The position numbers and the translations under genes are program-made. The notes below the pieces were generated by a model. It saw only the letters and a program-made list of their open reading frames with translations, had not been told where the DNA came from and searched no databases. From NCBI GenBank assembly GCA_027297425.1, contig JAPUIC010000103.1:1-24105 (forward strand): a stretch of DNA of 24,105 nucleotides. The letters run 5' to 3'. Origin of the DNA: Nitrososphaerota archaeon (GTDB lineage Archaea > Thermoproteota > Nitrososphaeria > Nitrososphaerales > JAPUIC01). Below are positions 14,464 to 23,147 of this stretch, in pieces; position 1 is the stretch's first letter, and each line of letters opens with the position of its first letter.

Positions 14464-16116
14464 TTAAACATTATCAGTTTTCAGCTTGTCACGTATCAGG
14501 GTGGCTTCCTTGTCAAATACTCGTCTAGTGCTGTCATCTGGAATTAATCGTTCAGTGAATTCGGTCCGATTATATGCATGGGCTAACAGTAAAAACTGCA
14601 TGTCATATGCAGTTGCTTTAGCAAATGATTCGTGGTGATTATAACCCACTTGTCTAGCAATAGATCTCAATATTTTAGAATCGTTCCATACTCTAAAACG
14701 GATAGTCCAGAACGCTGGATCATGTTCGTGAAATGACCAATCGTCGGCCTTTACAGAGAATAATATTGAGGCCAGCTGAGTATCGAAGTATTTGAGGAAT
14801 CGATATCTCTTTTCAATTTCTATTGTCCGGACCAGTAAGTCTAGGTCGGATAGAGCTCTTAGTGATGTAAGTAGTCTATCACTCGGGATGGACTTTGTGT
14901 TCGATATGATATTTTGGAAGGCAGCTCTGATCTTTTCCATGACATTCGATACATCACAATCGGAGAGTGCTGCGCGTGCTTCATTATAATCATGGGCCAT
15001 GAATACCTTATTGAACGTCTCCCTCATGCTAAGTCGGGAGTCACGTTCGAAGAACTTGGCAATGCCATGCTCTTCTTTGTTGGCTTGGAGTGTGTTTAGG
15101 GCGCCTCTAAAGTCGCCTCGAGAACTTCTAACTAACTCCTCCAACTTCACGTCGCTCATGACTAAATTCTCTTTCTCCAAAACTGATGTAAGGTAGAGAC
15201 CTATCTGTCGTGGGAGAGCCCTATTCAATCTAAGAAGAAGTACGTTCTTTGAGTTATACCCTGCTATCTTTTGAACACGAGCGTCATATTCTGAATTTGC
15301 AGACATTACCAGAGGAAGAGATTTCGCAGCAATAATTTCCTTAATGAAGTCAGCTCCTCCATAATCATCTCTTCCATACATGCCATCGACTTCATCTAGG
15401 AAGATGAGCCGTTTCTCTGAGAATAGAGATGATGAGGTTAATGCGGGACCTAATGCTGATCGCATTTTCTCTCTGGTCCGGACGTCGCTAGCATTGAGCT
15501 CCATCATGCTATAACCAAGCTCAGCTGATCCAGTTTGTACGAGTGTGCTCTTTCCGGTTCCGGGTCCCCCGACTAAGAGAACTGGCTTATCGCCTGCCTT
15601 CCAATTTGAAAGCCACTTCAAGAATTTGATTCGAACTGCCTCATTAGACACTAACGCGGAAACAACCAAAGGTCGGTATCGTTCTGCCCACATGACGCCA
15701 TCTCGATCTGGCGGAGGTGTCCTTGGAATCGCGTGTTCACCATCCATGAGGTCGTTTATGCCACTGGCGAACGCAAGAGAATATTCTCCAAGATTTTCCG
15801 CGCCTTGCTTATGACTCTCGCAGAGACAGAATTTAGAATCTCTAGGACAGATGTCAAAATAAGTACAACTCTTACAATCAATTTTTTCTCTACAGGTAAA
15901 ACATTTGATCTCCGATAGAGTAGTTGCAACCGTAACCGTTTCGCTTAAGGCAGTCCCTATCAGATCAAGTGCATTTTTCAAATTAGTCCGATCATCAACC
16001 ATAAACCCCTTATCATGATCATACTTTACCCCAGACCTCATCAGCGCAGCGAAAACCTCTCTGTCCAACCGAGGAAGACGGAACCGTTCATTTGGTATTA
16101 TTTCGATACTATTCAC
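14464..16116 (-). CDS. rfcL: replication factor C large subunit with an N-terminal Cys-rich extension
   Basis: 550 residues. From about residue 142 the protein is a standard RfcL: MWAERYRP, Walker A GGPGTGKS (183-190), Walker B IFLDEVDGM, NASD and SANSEYD sensor regions, then the collar. Ahead of it lie about 140 residues not found in ordinary RfcL, which normally begins at W-x-E-K-Y-R-P. They comprise a small globular stretch (FRLPRLDREVFAALMRSGVK) and a cluster with Cys72, Cys75, Cys81, Cys84, Cys90, Cys97, Cys99 and His102, suited to zinc or an Fe-S cluster. No C-terminal PIP-box-like QxxLxxFF is obvious. The start is GTG at 16116, 28 bases after the moaB stop, so the gene is probably part of the moaC-moaB-rfcL-rfcS transcription unit. 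Confidence 0.92.
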   Translation of the reverse strand: MNSIEIIPNERFRLPRLDREVFAALMRSGVKYDHDKGFMVDDRTNLKNALDLIGTALSETVTVATTLSEIKCFTCREKIDCKSCTYFDICPRDSKFCLCESHKQGAENLGEYSLAFASGINDLMDGEHAIPRTPPPDRDGVMWAERYRPLVVSALVSNEAVRIKFLKWLSNWKAGDKPVLLVGGPGTGKSTLVQTGSAELGYSMMELNASDVRTREKMRSALGPALTSSSLFSEKRLIFLDEVDGMYGRDDYGGADFIKEIIAAKSLPLVMSANSEYDARVQKIAGYNSKNVLLLRLNRALPRQIGLYLTSVLEKENLVMSDVKLEELVRSSRGDFRGALNTLQANKEEHGIAKFFERDSRLSMRETFNKVFMAHDYNEARAALSDCDVSNVMEKIRAAFQNIISNTKSIPSDRLLTSLRALSDLDLLVRTIEIEKRYRFLKYFDTQLASILFSVKADDWSFHEHDPAFWTIRFRVWNDSKILRSIARQVGYNHHESFAKATAYDMQFLLLAHAYNRTEFTERLIPDDSTRRVFDKEATLIRDKLKTDNV

Positions 16117-16144
16117 CCTATAATCCAGAGGTCTGGGATAGCAC

Positions 16145-16702
16145 CTAGGAACTAGAGATCAGAAATGCGTGGGGAAGCTCGGGCAATAGAAGACTCAAAG
16201 CCGTTCGCACGCCATCTGGCGATCCAGGTAAGCAAAAAACCAGTTTACCTTTGTCAAGAGTTCCACCGATTGCTCTAGTGAGTAAAGCTGGAGACCCGAT
16301 TTTGCGGTAAGTGATGCCCCTAAAGATCTCCCCAAAGCCTTCAATTTCCTTAGTTATCAAGGGTTTTACCGCTTCGATAGTAACATCCCTTTCAGAGATT
16401 CCAGTTCCACCCATTATTAACACAACATCGGCCTTCTCTTCAAGGATGGCCTTGAGTAGTTCTAGACGTATGGACCATAGATCGTCATTGAGTAACTTCC
16501 TGGTTGTTCGTTCATGACCTGCGCGTTTGATCATTTGTTCTGCTATATCTCCTGACTCATCCGTGAGTTCGTCGCGCTTCTCCTTTTGTTGGAAAAATTT
16601 AGACGTACTAACCGTTAGTAAACCGATCTTCAGTTTTTGTGGGGCTCTCTTTCTATGTTCTTCATGAGCCTTAACTCTTATCTTTCTGTCTCGATTAGCC
16701 AT
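16145..16702 (-). CDS. moaB: molybdopterin adenylyltransferase (MoaB/MogA family)
   Basis: 185 residues. It activates molybdopterin with ATP to MPT-AMP, the substrate of MoeA. Marks are LKIGLLTVSTSKF, the middle DESGDIAEQMIKRAGHE, the MPT-binding GGTGISERDVTIEAV block and LVFCLPGSPDGVRTA. A basic 22-residue N-terminal tail (NRDRKIRVKAHEEHRKRAPQ) precedes the domain, as in other archaeal MoaB proteins. ATG at 16702 overlaps the end of moaC by 8 bases, showing translational coupling. Confidence 0.92.
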   Translation of the reverse strand: MANRDRKIRVKAHEEHRKRAPQKLKIGLLTVSTSKFFQQKEKRDELTDESGDIAEQMIKRAGHERTTRKLLNDDLWSIRLELLKAILEEKADVVLIMGGTGISERDVTIEAVKPLITKEIEGFGEIFRGITYRKIGSPALLTRAIGGTLDKGKLVFCLPGSPDGVRTALSLLLPELPHAFLISSS

Positions 16703-17141
16703 CTTTGCCTTTCACCTTGCTTACCACCGACACATCATATATCTTAGTAGTTGGGTACTGACCATTCTTATCCTTCTCATATTTCTTCACCACATCCCAA
16801 ATATTTAGGAGAGCGGCAGTTACCGCACTCAATGCCTCCATTTCGACGCCGGTCTTCCAATGCGTCCTTACAGAAGCCTTAACCGAGATAGATTCTTTCT
16901 TAACTTGAAATTCTAATTTAACGTTCTCTATAGGAATTGGATGACATAGTGGCATGATCGTTGGGGTCAGTTTGGTGGCAGCTATTCCAGCAATGTTCGC
17001 AATATCGACTGGATTACCCTTTTCAATCTTCCCTTTTTTTATCAAACCAATCGTCTTCTGCTGAAGCATAATTGTGCCTTGAGCCGTTGCCTCTCTTAGG
17101 ACAATAGCTTTCCCAGAGATATTTGCCATATTGATCGCCAT
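16695..17141 (-). CDS. moaC: cyclic pyranopterin monophosphate synthase MoaC
   Basis: 148 residues. MoaC converts the MoaA product into cPMP. Family motifs are REATAQGTI, IANIAGIAATKLTPTIMPLCHPIPI, the GVEMEALSAVTAALLNIWDVVKKYEKD block with the catalytic Asp and Lys, and a C-terminal strand. Two starts are possible: ATG at 17141 with a GAGGAAT sequence upstream, or ATG at 17129 giving MANISGKAIVLREA, which resembles the usual MVDIS start and lies 31 bases from a CTATATCTG element at 17156-17163. The gene is first in the minus-strand unit and divergent from the acyl-CoA synthetase gene. Confidence 0.93.
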   Translation of the reverse strand: MAINMANISGKAIVLREATAQGTIMLQQKTIGLIKKGKIEKGNPVDIANIAGIAATKLTPTIMPLCHPIPIENVKLEFQVKKESISVKASVRTHWKTGVEMEALSAVTAALLNIWDVVKKYEKDKNGQYPTTKIYDVSVVSKVKGKDG

Positions 17142-17205
17142 TTTTGATATTCCTCAGATATAGCAGTATGGAGATGGACATAAAGTTTCGCAGGATATAG
17201 TAAAG

Positions 17206-17215
17206 CTTATTTTCG
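17206..17215 (+). promoter_or_regulatory. TATA-like box for the first acyl-CoA synthetase alpha gene
   Basis: CTTATTTTCG is centred about 29 bases upstream of the ATG at 17239, fitting a leaderless transcript. Confidence 0.35.
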
Positions 17216-17238
17216 CTTAGAAATTTGCCAACTCTGTA

Positions 17239-18666
17239 ATGCACGAGTTTTCGAAGCTCTTCGAACCACGTTCTGTAGCGATAATTGGTGCCTCTGCTAC
17301 CCCCGGGAAGGGAGGATACATTATCTTATCGAGTATTATACAACATAAATTCGCCGGGAAGATCTATCCAGTAAATACAAAGGAAAGTGAGATCCTCGGA
17401 TTAAAGGCCTATCCCAATCTCAAAAAGATCCCAGGAGAGGTCGATCTGGTAATAGTCTGTGTCCCTTCACTATACGTCAAAGATGTGCTCAAAGAATGTA
17501 TCGTAAAAAAGGTTAGTATTGCACTTCTGATTACAGCGGGATTTGCTGACGCCGGCGAAGAAGGCGAAAAAATCCAGAAGGAGATCACTGCCATAGCAAA
17601 GAAAGGTGGTTTACGTCTCATCGGTCCTAACTCTATCGGCATTGCCAATCCCTTCAATGGGCTTGTAGCCTCCCTCGTGCCATTTCCGACATGGAAGAAA
17701 GGCACTATTGCATTCGCAGCCCAGAGTGGGGTCTTGGCCGGCTCGATTACTCAATATGCGATGGAAGAGGAAGATTTTGGTTGTGGAAAAACTATTGGGT
17801 TGGGTAATAGTGCAGATCTAGATAGTGTAGATATGATCGATTACTTCCTGGATGATAAGAAGACTAGTACACTTGGTCTCTATATAGAGACCATACGTGA
17901 TGTTGATAGATTAATCAAGGCAGCTTCCAAGTTTGCAAGAAAGAAGCCGCTTGTAATGGCAAAGTCGGGAAGTACCGGTAGGGGCGCCTTCGCAGCATCT
18001 TGCCATACGGGAAGCAAACGTGTTAATGAGAGGCTGGTCAAAAAGGTGTTTAAGCTCAGCGGAGCTGTCCGTGCGTCTGGATGGACTGAGCTTTTCGACT
18101 TCACCAAGACCTTCGACCGTGAGCCATTACCAAAGGGTCCCAGAGTAGGCATAATGACATTGAGTGGTGCGTCTGGAGTATTGGCTACCGATGCCGTAGT
18201 AAAAAGCAAACTGGTTATGGCGCCTTTAACAGCGAAGACGGAGAAGATAATCAAGGACAAAGTGTATCTCTCCTGGCAGAAATTTAACCATCTAGCACCT
18301 ATCGATATTTGGGCCTCATTACTCGGTAAAGACGCGGAGTTCGTCCAAGAGACTACACTCAAGACCCTTATGAGAGATGAAACTGTAGATAGTGTACTTG
18401 CGGTACTGCTAGCCGTCGGCCCCGCAGTATTCGATCCGAAGAGGGTCTTTTCTGAAGCGAGAGCTATCGATCCAGAAAAGCCACTAGTTGCCGCGGTCCT
18501 TGGAGATGCCGGCCTTACTCGTGACTGGCTACATAGACTGGATGAGGCTAACATTACTGCTTTTGGTACACTTGCAGCTACCGAGCGCGCTGTCCAGGCC
18601 CTTAGCGCACTATACCTTAGGAGACTCTATCTGAATGACGTCTCTAAGGAGATTAGAACTGAATAA
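17239..18666 (+). CDS. ADP-forming acyl-CoA synthetase alpha-type subunit, divergent copy
   Basis: 475 residues, alpha subunit only (CoA-binding plus two succinyl-CoA-ligase-like domains, no ATP-grasp). These enzymes interconvert acyl-CoA + ADP + Pi and acid + ATP through a phospho-His. The CoA-binding start is SVAIIGASATPGKGGYIIL. Glu217 (GLYIETIRD) and His256 (SCHTGS) correspond to the catalytic Glu and His of the Pyrococcus alpha subunit. The loop after the His is unusual: SKRVNERLVKK replaces the SLAGD-type sequence seen in the paralogue at 19361, and Cys replaces Ser before His. Substrate and even activity are uncertain. The ATP-grasp beta partner is not in the window. A TATA-like element at 17206-17215 serves the ATG. 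Confidence 0.82.
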   Translation: MHEFSKLFEPRSVAIIGASATPGKGGYIILSSIIQHKFAGKIYPVNTKESEILGLKAYPNLKKIPGEVDLVIVCVPSLYVKDVLKECIVKKVSIALLITAGFADAGEEGEKIQKEITAIAKKGGLRLIGPNSIGIANPFNGLVASLVPFPTWKKGTIAFAAQSGVLAGSITQYAMEEEDFGCGKTIGLGNSADLDSVDMIDYFLDDKKTSTLGLYIETIRDVDRLIKAASKFARKKPLVMAKSGSTGRGAFAASCHTGSKRVNERLVKKVFKLSGAVRASGWTELFDFTKTFDREPLPKGPRVGIMTLSGASGVLATDAVVKSKLVMAPLTAKTEKIIKDKVYLSWQKFNHLAPIDIWASLLGKDAEFVQETTLKTLMRDETVDSVLAVLLAVGPAVFDPKRVFSEARAIDPEKPLVAAVLGDAGLTRDWLHRLDEANITAFGTLAATERAVQALSALYLRRLYLNDVSKEIRTE

Positions 18667-18667
18667 T

Positions 18668-19147
18668 CTAGTCCGATTCTGCACCGGGAGATGACAATAT
18701 AGGATTGTCCTGGGCAATCTCTTCACCCTCTGACTCAGTACTCTTGGATCCAGCAGGTGCTAACGGTCCTTTCGTGAGTTCATTCAAGTAGTCAATGCTC
18801 AGAACCCTTGCTTCCACAAGATTAACCAATGAGTTAGTAGAAGCCTCTCCGGTTACCTTTCCCATCAGATTATTCAACTGTCTCCACTTCAATTTAGTGT
18901 TCCCACTCTTTGACACGTAAATCACGCCTAGCACATCTCTGGCATTAATGAAAGTGATATCACGTTCTTGTTTCAAAGTATCTTTGTCGACGGCCTCGAT
19001 ATATATGGAGCCTTTATCCTCACTCTCCTTTTCTGGAAATACTTCTTCGTCGAAAAAATAGCTCTCAGGCATGAAAGACCTACATGTACTGTAGATTAGG
19101 AATCGACGAAAACTCTCAATATGAGCAGATGTTTCTATATTTACCAC
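18668..19147 (-). CDS. hypothetical protein, 159 aa
   Basis: Unrecognised. The first about 125 residues look folded, with alternating strands (SIYIEAVDKDTL, ITFINARDVLGVIYVSKSG) and a helix (LKWRQLNNLMGKV); the last about 35 residues are low-complexity, acidic and Ser/Glu-rich (ESEGEEIAQD), probably disordered. There is no signal peptide or membrane span. The start is GTG at 19147, supported by a TATA-like element at 19179-19186. Its stop lies one base from that of the convergent acyl-CoA synthetase gene, and it sits between the two paralogues on the opposite strand. Confidence 0.6.
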   Translation of the reverse strand: MVNIETSAHIESFRRFLIYSTCRSFMPESYFFDEEVFPEKESEDKGSIYIEAVDKDTLKQERDITFINARDVLGVIYVSKSGNTKLKWRQLNNLMGKVTGEASTNSLVNLVEARVLSIDYLNELTKGPLAPAGSKSTESEGEEIAQDNPILSSPGAESD

Positions 19148-19178
19148 GGTGATCCAACCAGTCCTACTAGCTTGGCAC

Positions 19179-19186
19179 CTATAATG
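19179..19186 (-). promoter_or_regulatory. TATA-like box for the 159-aa hypothetical gene
   Basis: The minus strand reads CATTATAG, centred about 36 bases upstream of GTG 19147, predicting a leader of about 10 bases. The rest of the 213-base gap to 19360 holds no gene that I can support. Confidence 0.35.
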
Positions 19187-19326
19187 TTTTTGGATGGGTA
19201 CCAGTCAGGGTATCATGGCGAGCGAATGACCGGAAAAAGCCTTTCTGATCAGTGACGAGGATCTTGAGTTGGGACGTTTGCCTTGATCTTTAATCTTGTA
19301 TTAGATAATTATTAGGCTTGATAACT

Positions 19327-19350
19327 GTTTTATAGTTCGTCCCAAAGGTG
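19327..19350 (+). promoter_or_regulatory. TATA-like box and ribosome-binding site for the second acyl-CoA synthetase gene
   Basis: TTTTATAG at 19327-19334 is centred 30 bases before the ATG at 19361. AAGGTGA around 19345-19351 is a Shine-Dalgarno-like sequence about 10 bases before the ATG; it would be transcribed only if initiation occurs upstream of it. Confidence 0.35.
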
Positions 19351-19360
19351 ACCCTGAATA

Positions 19361-20776
19361 ATGGAACCTTCGACAGTCGATCTAAGAGCGTTAATGGAAC
19401 CATCTTCCGTGGCCGTAGTAGGTGCTTCATCGACTCCAGGTAAGACTGGATACATTATCCTAAAAGGTATGATGGATCATGGTTACAAAGGACGTATCTA
19501 TCCGATTAACCCAAAAGAGTCCGAAATTTTAGGCTTAAGAGCGTTCCAAAACGTCAATGCAATTTCAGACCCTGTCGATCTTGTGGTCATAGCTGTTCCA
19601 TTTAGAGGAGTAAAGGATGTAATCAAAGATTCCGTTGAGAATAGGGCCAAGTTTGGCCTTATTGTTACTGCCGGTTTTAGTGAGATAGGTGACCTCGGCG
19701 CTAATGAGGAGAGAGAGATTACTGAAATAGCCAGAAATGGGGGGATGAGGCTTCTCGGCCCAAATAGCATCGGGATGGTAAACAAGAGTGTCGACCTCGT
19801 TATCAGTATTGTTCCTTTTAAGACATGGAAGAATGGTGGAATATCCGTAGTTGCACAGACCGGTATCTTCGCTGGCGCTTTAGCTGCAAATGTAATTGAT
19901 ACCCAGAACGTAGGGCTAGGGAAAAGTATCGACATCGGTAACAGGTGCGACCTGACGGAACAGCCGTTGCTCGAGTATTTTGCTGAGGATGAACATACCA
20001 ACGTGGTAGGGCTTCATATGGAAGGGATTAGAGAAGGCAGATCATTACTAGAAGCGTCCAAGAAGGTATCATTGAAGAAACCGATAGTGGTTCTAAAAAC
20101 TGGAAGGAGTGAGGTAGGAGCGAAAGCTGCTGCTTCTCATACAGGCTCGTTAGCAGGCGACGATATCGTTGCGGATGCAGCTTTCAGACAGGCTGGACTC
20201 ATCAGAGCTAACACGCTTCAAGAAATGATCGACTGGCTCAAAGTGTTCGACTACCAGCCTACACCTAAAAGTGGTAGAGTTGGAATAGTGACCCTCAGTG
20301 GTGCGCTAGGTGTGATCGCCAGTGATATGGCTTCCAATGTTGGAATGAAGCTAGCTGAAATCGAGGATAGCACCAAAAATGAGATACAGAAAGAGATCAT
20401 GCCCGCATGGCCGGTCAGGAACCCGGCTGACATTTGGGTCTCATTAGGGCTTGAGCCCGAAAGGTCCCACCGCATAGCATTAAAGAAGATGATTGAAGAC
20501 CCCAACGTGGACAGTCTGATAGTTCTTCTTCTTGCACTCCAGCCAGCTAGGTGCGATATGGCCAAGGTCTTCAAAGAGGCAGTTGACGCTGCCCCAAGCA
20601 AACCGATAGTTGCAGGCATGATGGGAGCCAAAGAGATAGAACAAGAGTGGTTTGATGCACTTGAGGGAATAGGGATACCTTCGTATAAGGGCTCAGATTG
20701 TGCAGAGAGAGCGACAAGCGCGATGGGTGCATTGACGACATACGGTAGTATTCTTCAATCTAAGCGGCAGAGCTAG
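19361..20776 (+). CDS. ADP-forming acyl-CoA synthetase alpha subunit
   Basis: 471 residues, paralogous to the gene at 17239 over its whole length. SVAVVGASSTPGKTGYIILKGM is the CoA-binding start; Glu221 (GLHMEGIREG) and His260 (AAASHTGSLAGDD) are the catalytic residues in their standard setting, so this copy looks like the active form. It lacks the ATP-grasp beta domain, so a beta subunit must be encoded elsewhere. Likely roles are ATP formation from acetyl-, aryl- or branched acyl-CoA, or acyl-CoA formation for carbon assimilation; the substrate cannot be read from sequence. The sugar dehydrogenase follows after 32 bases on the same strand. Confidence 0.88.
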   Translation: MEPSTVDLRALMEPSSVAVVGASSTPGKTGYIILKGMMDHGYKGRIYPINPKESEILGLRAFQNVNAISDPVDLVVIAVPFRGVKDVIKDSVENRAKFGLIVTAGFSEIGDLGANEEREITEIARNGGMRLLGPNSIGMVNKSVDLVISIVPFKTWKNGGISVVAQTGIFAGALAANVIDTQNVGLGKSIDIGNRCDLTEQPLLEYFAEDEHTNVVGLHMEGIREGRSLLEASKKVSLKKPIVVLKTGRSEVGAKAAASHTGSLAGDDIVADAAFRQAGLIRANTLQEMIDWLKVFDYQPTPKSGRVGIVTLSGALGVIASDMASNVGMKLAEIEDSTKNEIQKEIMPAWPVRNPADIWVSLGLEPERSHRIALKKMIEDPNVDSLIVLLLALQPARCDMAKVFKEAVDAAPSKPIVAGMMGAKEIEQEWFDALEGIGIPSYKGSDCAERATSAMGALTTYGSILQSKRQS

Positions 20777-20808
20777 ATCTTCCTTCAAAATTTGTCAATT
20801 GAGAGAAC

Positions 20809-21972
20809 ATGAGGATCCGAAGACGTAATGTTATCGCACTGATGATCGCAGCGTCCATAGCAGCGATCCCAGTGTATCTCGGCGCTAGGAACCTTCAATC
20901 TAACCCAGTAACTGCTCAAAGAGAAGTACAGTTAGCCCCTAAAGAGAAGGAGATGACAATAGATACCATAGTAGAAGGAGTTGAGATTCCGTGGTCGATG
21001 GCCTTTGCCCCTGACGGCCGGATCTTCTTTACCGAGCGTAGGGGTAGGTTAAGAGTTGTAGAAGATGGAATGCTTATTGCAACCCCGTTTGCCACGCCGG
21101 ACGTTTCAGCTATCGGAGAAGGCGGGCTCCTAGGAGTAGCATTAGACCCCCAATTTGACGAGAATAGTCTAGTTTTCGCCTATCATACCTATAGCGAGGG
21201 TAGGAAGATCTTCAATAGAATCGTCCGATTCAAGGCTGTAGGGAACAAGGGTGTTGAGCAACGCACGATAATTGACCAGATTCCTGGAGGTAGAAATCAT
21301 AACGGTGGGCGTATAAAATTTGGACCAGATGGGAAACTCTATGTCGGGACTGGTGAGGTAGGCCGGCGTGAATTGGCACAAGATCTTAGCTCTCTCGGAG
21401 GAAAGATCCTGCGGATCAATCCTGATGGCTCGGTTCCAGAGGACAATCCATATCCAAACTCTCCGGTCTTCTCATTTGGTCATAGGAATCCACAGGGGTT
21501 AGATTGGCATCCCGAAAATATGAAGCTTTATTCTGCAGAGCATGGTCCTTCTGGTGAAGATGGTCAATTTGCTCACGATGAGATCAATATCATCGAGCCT
21601 AAAAATAACTATGGCTGGCCTCAACAAGTTGGAAAAGGTGGAGATGATTCTTTTACAGACCCGCTAGTCGATACTGGGAGCGAGACCTGGGCACCGTCGG
21701 GAATTGCTTTTTACAGAGGCGTAAACCCAGAATCCTGGCGAAACAACCTGTTTGTGGCTACTCTCAGAGGGAGTCATATCCACAGGCTGGTACTCGATGA
21801 GACAGGGAATAGTATCATCAGGCAAGAAAAGCTCTTCCAAGGAACTTATGGTAGGATAAGAGCCATGGTAAGCGGACCGGACGGTGCATTATATTTCTCT
21901 ACAAGTAACAGAGATGGTAGGGGACGACCTGCTGAGAATGACGATAGGATACTAAGGTTACGTTTTAGCTAA
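20809..21972 (+). CDS. exported PQQ-dependent aldose sugar dehydrogenase (GSDH family)
   Basis: 387 residues. The N-terminus MRIRRRNVIALMIAASIAAI is a signal peptide or anchor with an Arg cluster that may be Tat-like. A six-bladed beta-propeller follows, with family marks IPWSMAFAPDGRIFFTERRGRLR, GEGGLLGVALDP, NHNGGRIKFGPDGKLYVGTGE (catalytic His164), GHRNPQGLDWHP (Arg226 near PQQ) and the GDDSFTDPLVDTG..WAPSG region. It would oxidise aldoses outside the membrane if PQQ is available; some family members have other roles, so the cofactor is inferred. Its stop codon overlaps that of the convergent fni gene by 4 bases. Confidence 0.88.
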   Translation: MRIRRRNVIALMIAASIAAIPVYLGARNLQSNPVTAQREVQLAPKEKEMTIDTIVEGVEIPWSMAFAPDGRIFFTERRGRLRVVEDGMLIATPFATPDVSAIGEGGLLGVALDPQFDENSLVFAYHTYSEGRKIFNRIVRFKAVGNKGVEQRTIIDQIPGGRNHNGGRIKFGPDGKLYVGTGEVGRRELAQDLSSLGGKILRINPDGSVPEDNPYPNSPVFSFGHRNPQGLDWHPENMKLYSAEHGPSGEDGQFAHDEINIIEPKNNYGWPQQVGKGGDDSFTDPLVDTGSETWAPSGIAFYRGVNPESWRNNLFVATLRGSHIHRLVLDETGNSIIRQEKLFQGTYGRIRAMVSGPDGALYFSTSNRDGRGRPAENDDRILRLRFS

Positions 21973-23087
21973 CCTTTAGTTTGGCCCTTCCTCTTCGCAA
22001 AGTGCTGGATATCGAAACCTCTTTGCGTTAGCCACTGAAGGCTTTCTCCACTAATAACTAGAGGGGCATTTTTTAGACCGCTAAGATCTTTGGAGCCGGT
22101 CAGAAAGACCGCGGTTCTTAGCTCCTCGATGGTTTGTGTCAGCTTTTCTTCAAGAGGTTCAATTCCATTAACAGCCGCTTCTAGTGCGGGCCTCGCAAAA
22201 CCTGCAACATCCGCCCCGAGGGCTAGGCTTTTAGCTACATGTAGTCCATTTCTGACCCCTCCAGAGGCGATGAGCTTAACCTTTGTAGATGCTCCAACCT
22301 CAACAATACAAGCTACGGTTGGAATGCCCCAGTCCCAGAACGTTTCACCCAAACGCATCTGCAGCCTGCTGTTCTTCTCCTTGGCCCTATAATATTCAAC
22401 CCCAGACCAAGTTGTGCCTCCTACTCCAGAAACATCGATTCCACTCACACCAGCTTTCTCTAGAGCGATAGCTACTTCCTTACCGATCCCAGCTCCTGTC
22501 TCTTTGGCGAGTACGGGTATCCCTACACTTTGAGCTATGTCTCTTATCTGAACCAGTACACCGAGAAAGTCTGTTTCACCCTCTACCTGTACCGACTCTT
22601 GTAAGGCATTAAGGTGAATGTATATCGCATCTGCATCTATCATCTCGATAGCAGTTTTGACCTCTTTCATCCCGTAGCCACCTATGAGTTGTGGGCAACC
22701 GATGTTTGCAAAGATCAATGCATTAGGAGCATTCTTCCTCACTATTTTGTACGTATATTGGAGCTCCGGCTTCTCTATTGCTGCACGTTGGCTGCCGACA
22801 CCCATCGCCAGACCATTGTTCTCGGCACCTGTAGCTAGGATACCATTGATCTTCTCGGCTACATCAGTCCCACCAGTCATAGATTCTATGATTATAGGAG
22901 CTCTCATCTTCTTCCCAAAGAGATCGATAGAGAGGTCGATTTCAGCCCTATTGACTTCTGGGAGGGCCAGATGAACCATCTGGATATCGTCAAAACCAGA
23001 TGACCTTACCGTGTTCACCTGTTCCTTTGTGGCAATCTCTATATGATCTGCCTTTCGTTTCTCAATCCCCGAGGTCAAAGGTAACAA
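21969..23087 (-). CDS. fni: type 2 isopentenyl-diphosphate delta-isomerase
   Basis: 372 residues. This FMN- and NADPH-dependent TIM-barrel enzyme interconverts IPP and DMAPP at the head of archaeal lipid synthesis. Motifs: RKADHIEIA (11-19), ESMTGGTD (68-75), GVGSQRAAI (97-105), HLNALQE (158-164, with the catalytic Gln163) followed by the metal-binding Glu in VEGETDF, and a GGT/GADVAGFARP phosphate-binding end. The start is TTG at 23087, with a close AGAGGTA ribosome-binding site on the minus strand at 23097-23091. It is divergent from the iscA-type gene. Confidence 0.94.
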   Translation of the reverse strand: MLPLTSGIEKRKADHIEIATKEQVNTVRSSGFDDIQMVHLALPEVNRAEIDLSIDLFGKKMRAPIIIESMTGGTDVAEKINGILATGAENNGLAMGVGSQRAAIEKPELQYTYKIVRKNAPNALIFANIGCPQLIGGYGMKEVKTAIEMIDADAIYIHLNALQESVQVEGETDFLGVLVQIRDIAQSVGIPVLAKETGAGIGKEVAIALEKAGVSGIDVSGVGGTTWSGVEYYRAKEKNSRLQMRLGETFWDWGIPTVACIVEVGASTKVKLIASGGVRNGLHVAKSLALGADVAGFARPALEAAVNGIEPLEEKLTQTIEELRTAVFLTGSKDLSGLKNAPLVISGESLQWLTQRGFDIQHFAKRKGQTKG

Positions 23088-23147
23088 GATTACCTCTATT
23101 GGCTAATAAAAAGTCTTCTCGCACAAAATTTTACAAACGGATGGAGA

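Noticed and set aside
151..17168. Identical 15-base string TCAGATATAGCAGTA near 151 and near 17154
   Set aside because: One such match in 24 kb is close to chance expectation, and only one copy could serve as a promoter element.
17880..18554. Long minus-strand frame (224 aa) opposite the first acyl-CoA synthetase gene
   Set aside because: It is a Ser/Thr-rich mirror of the real coding frame on the plus strand, with no family features or promoter.
19200..19260. Possible C/D-box small RNA (ATGAC, CTGA, GTGACGA)
   Set aside because: The boxes are degenerate and a final D box at the correct spacing is missing.
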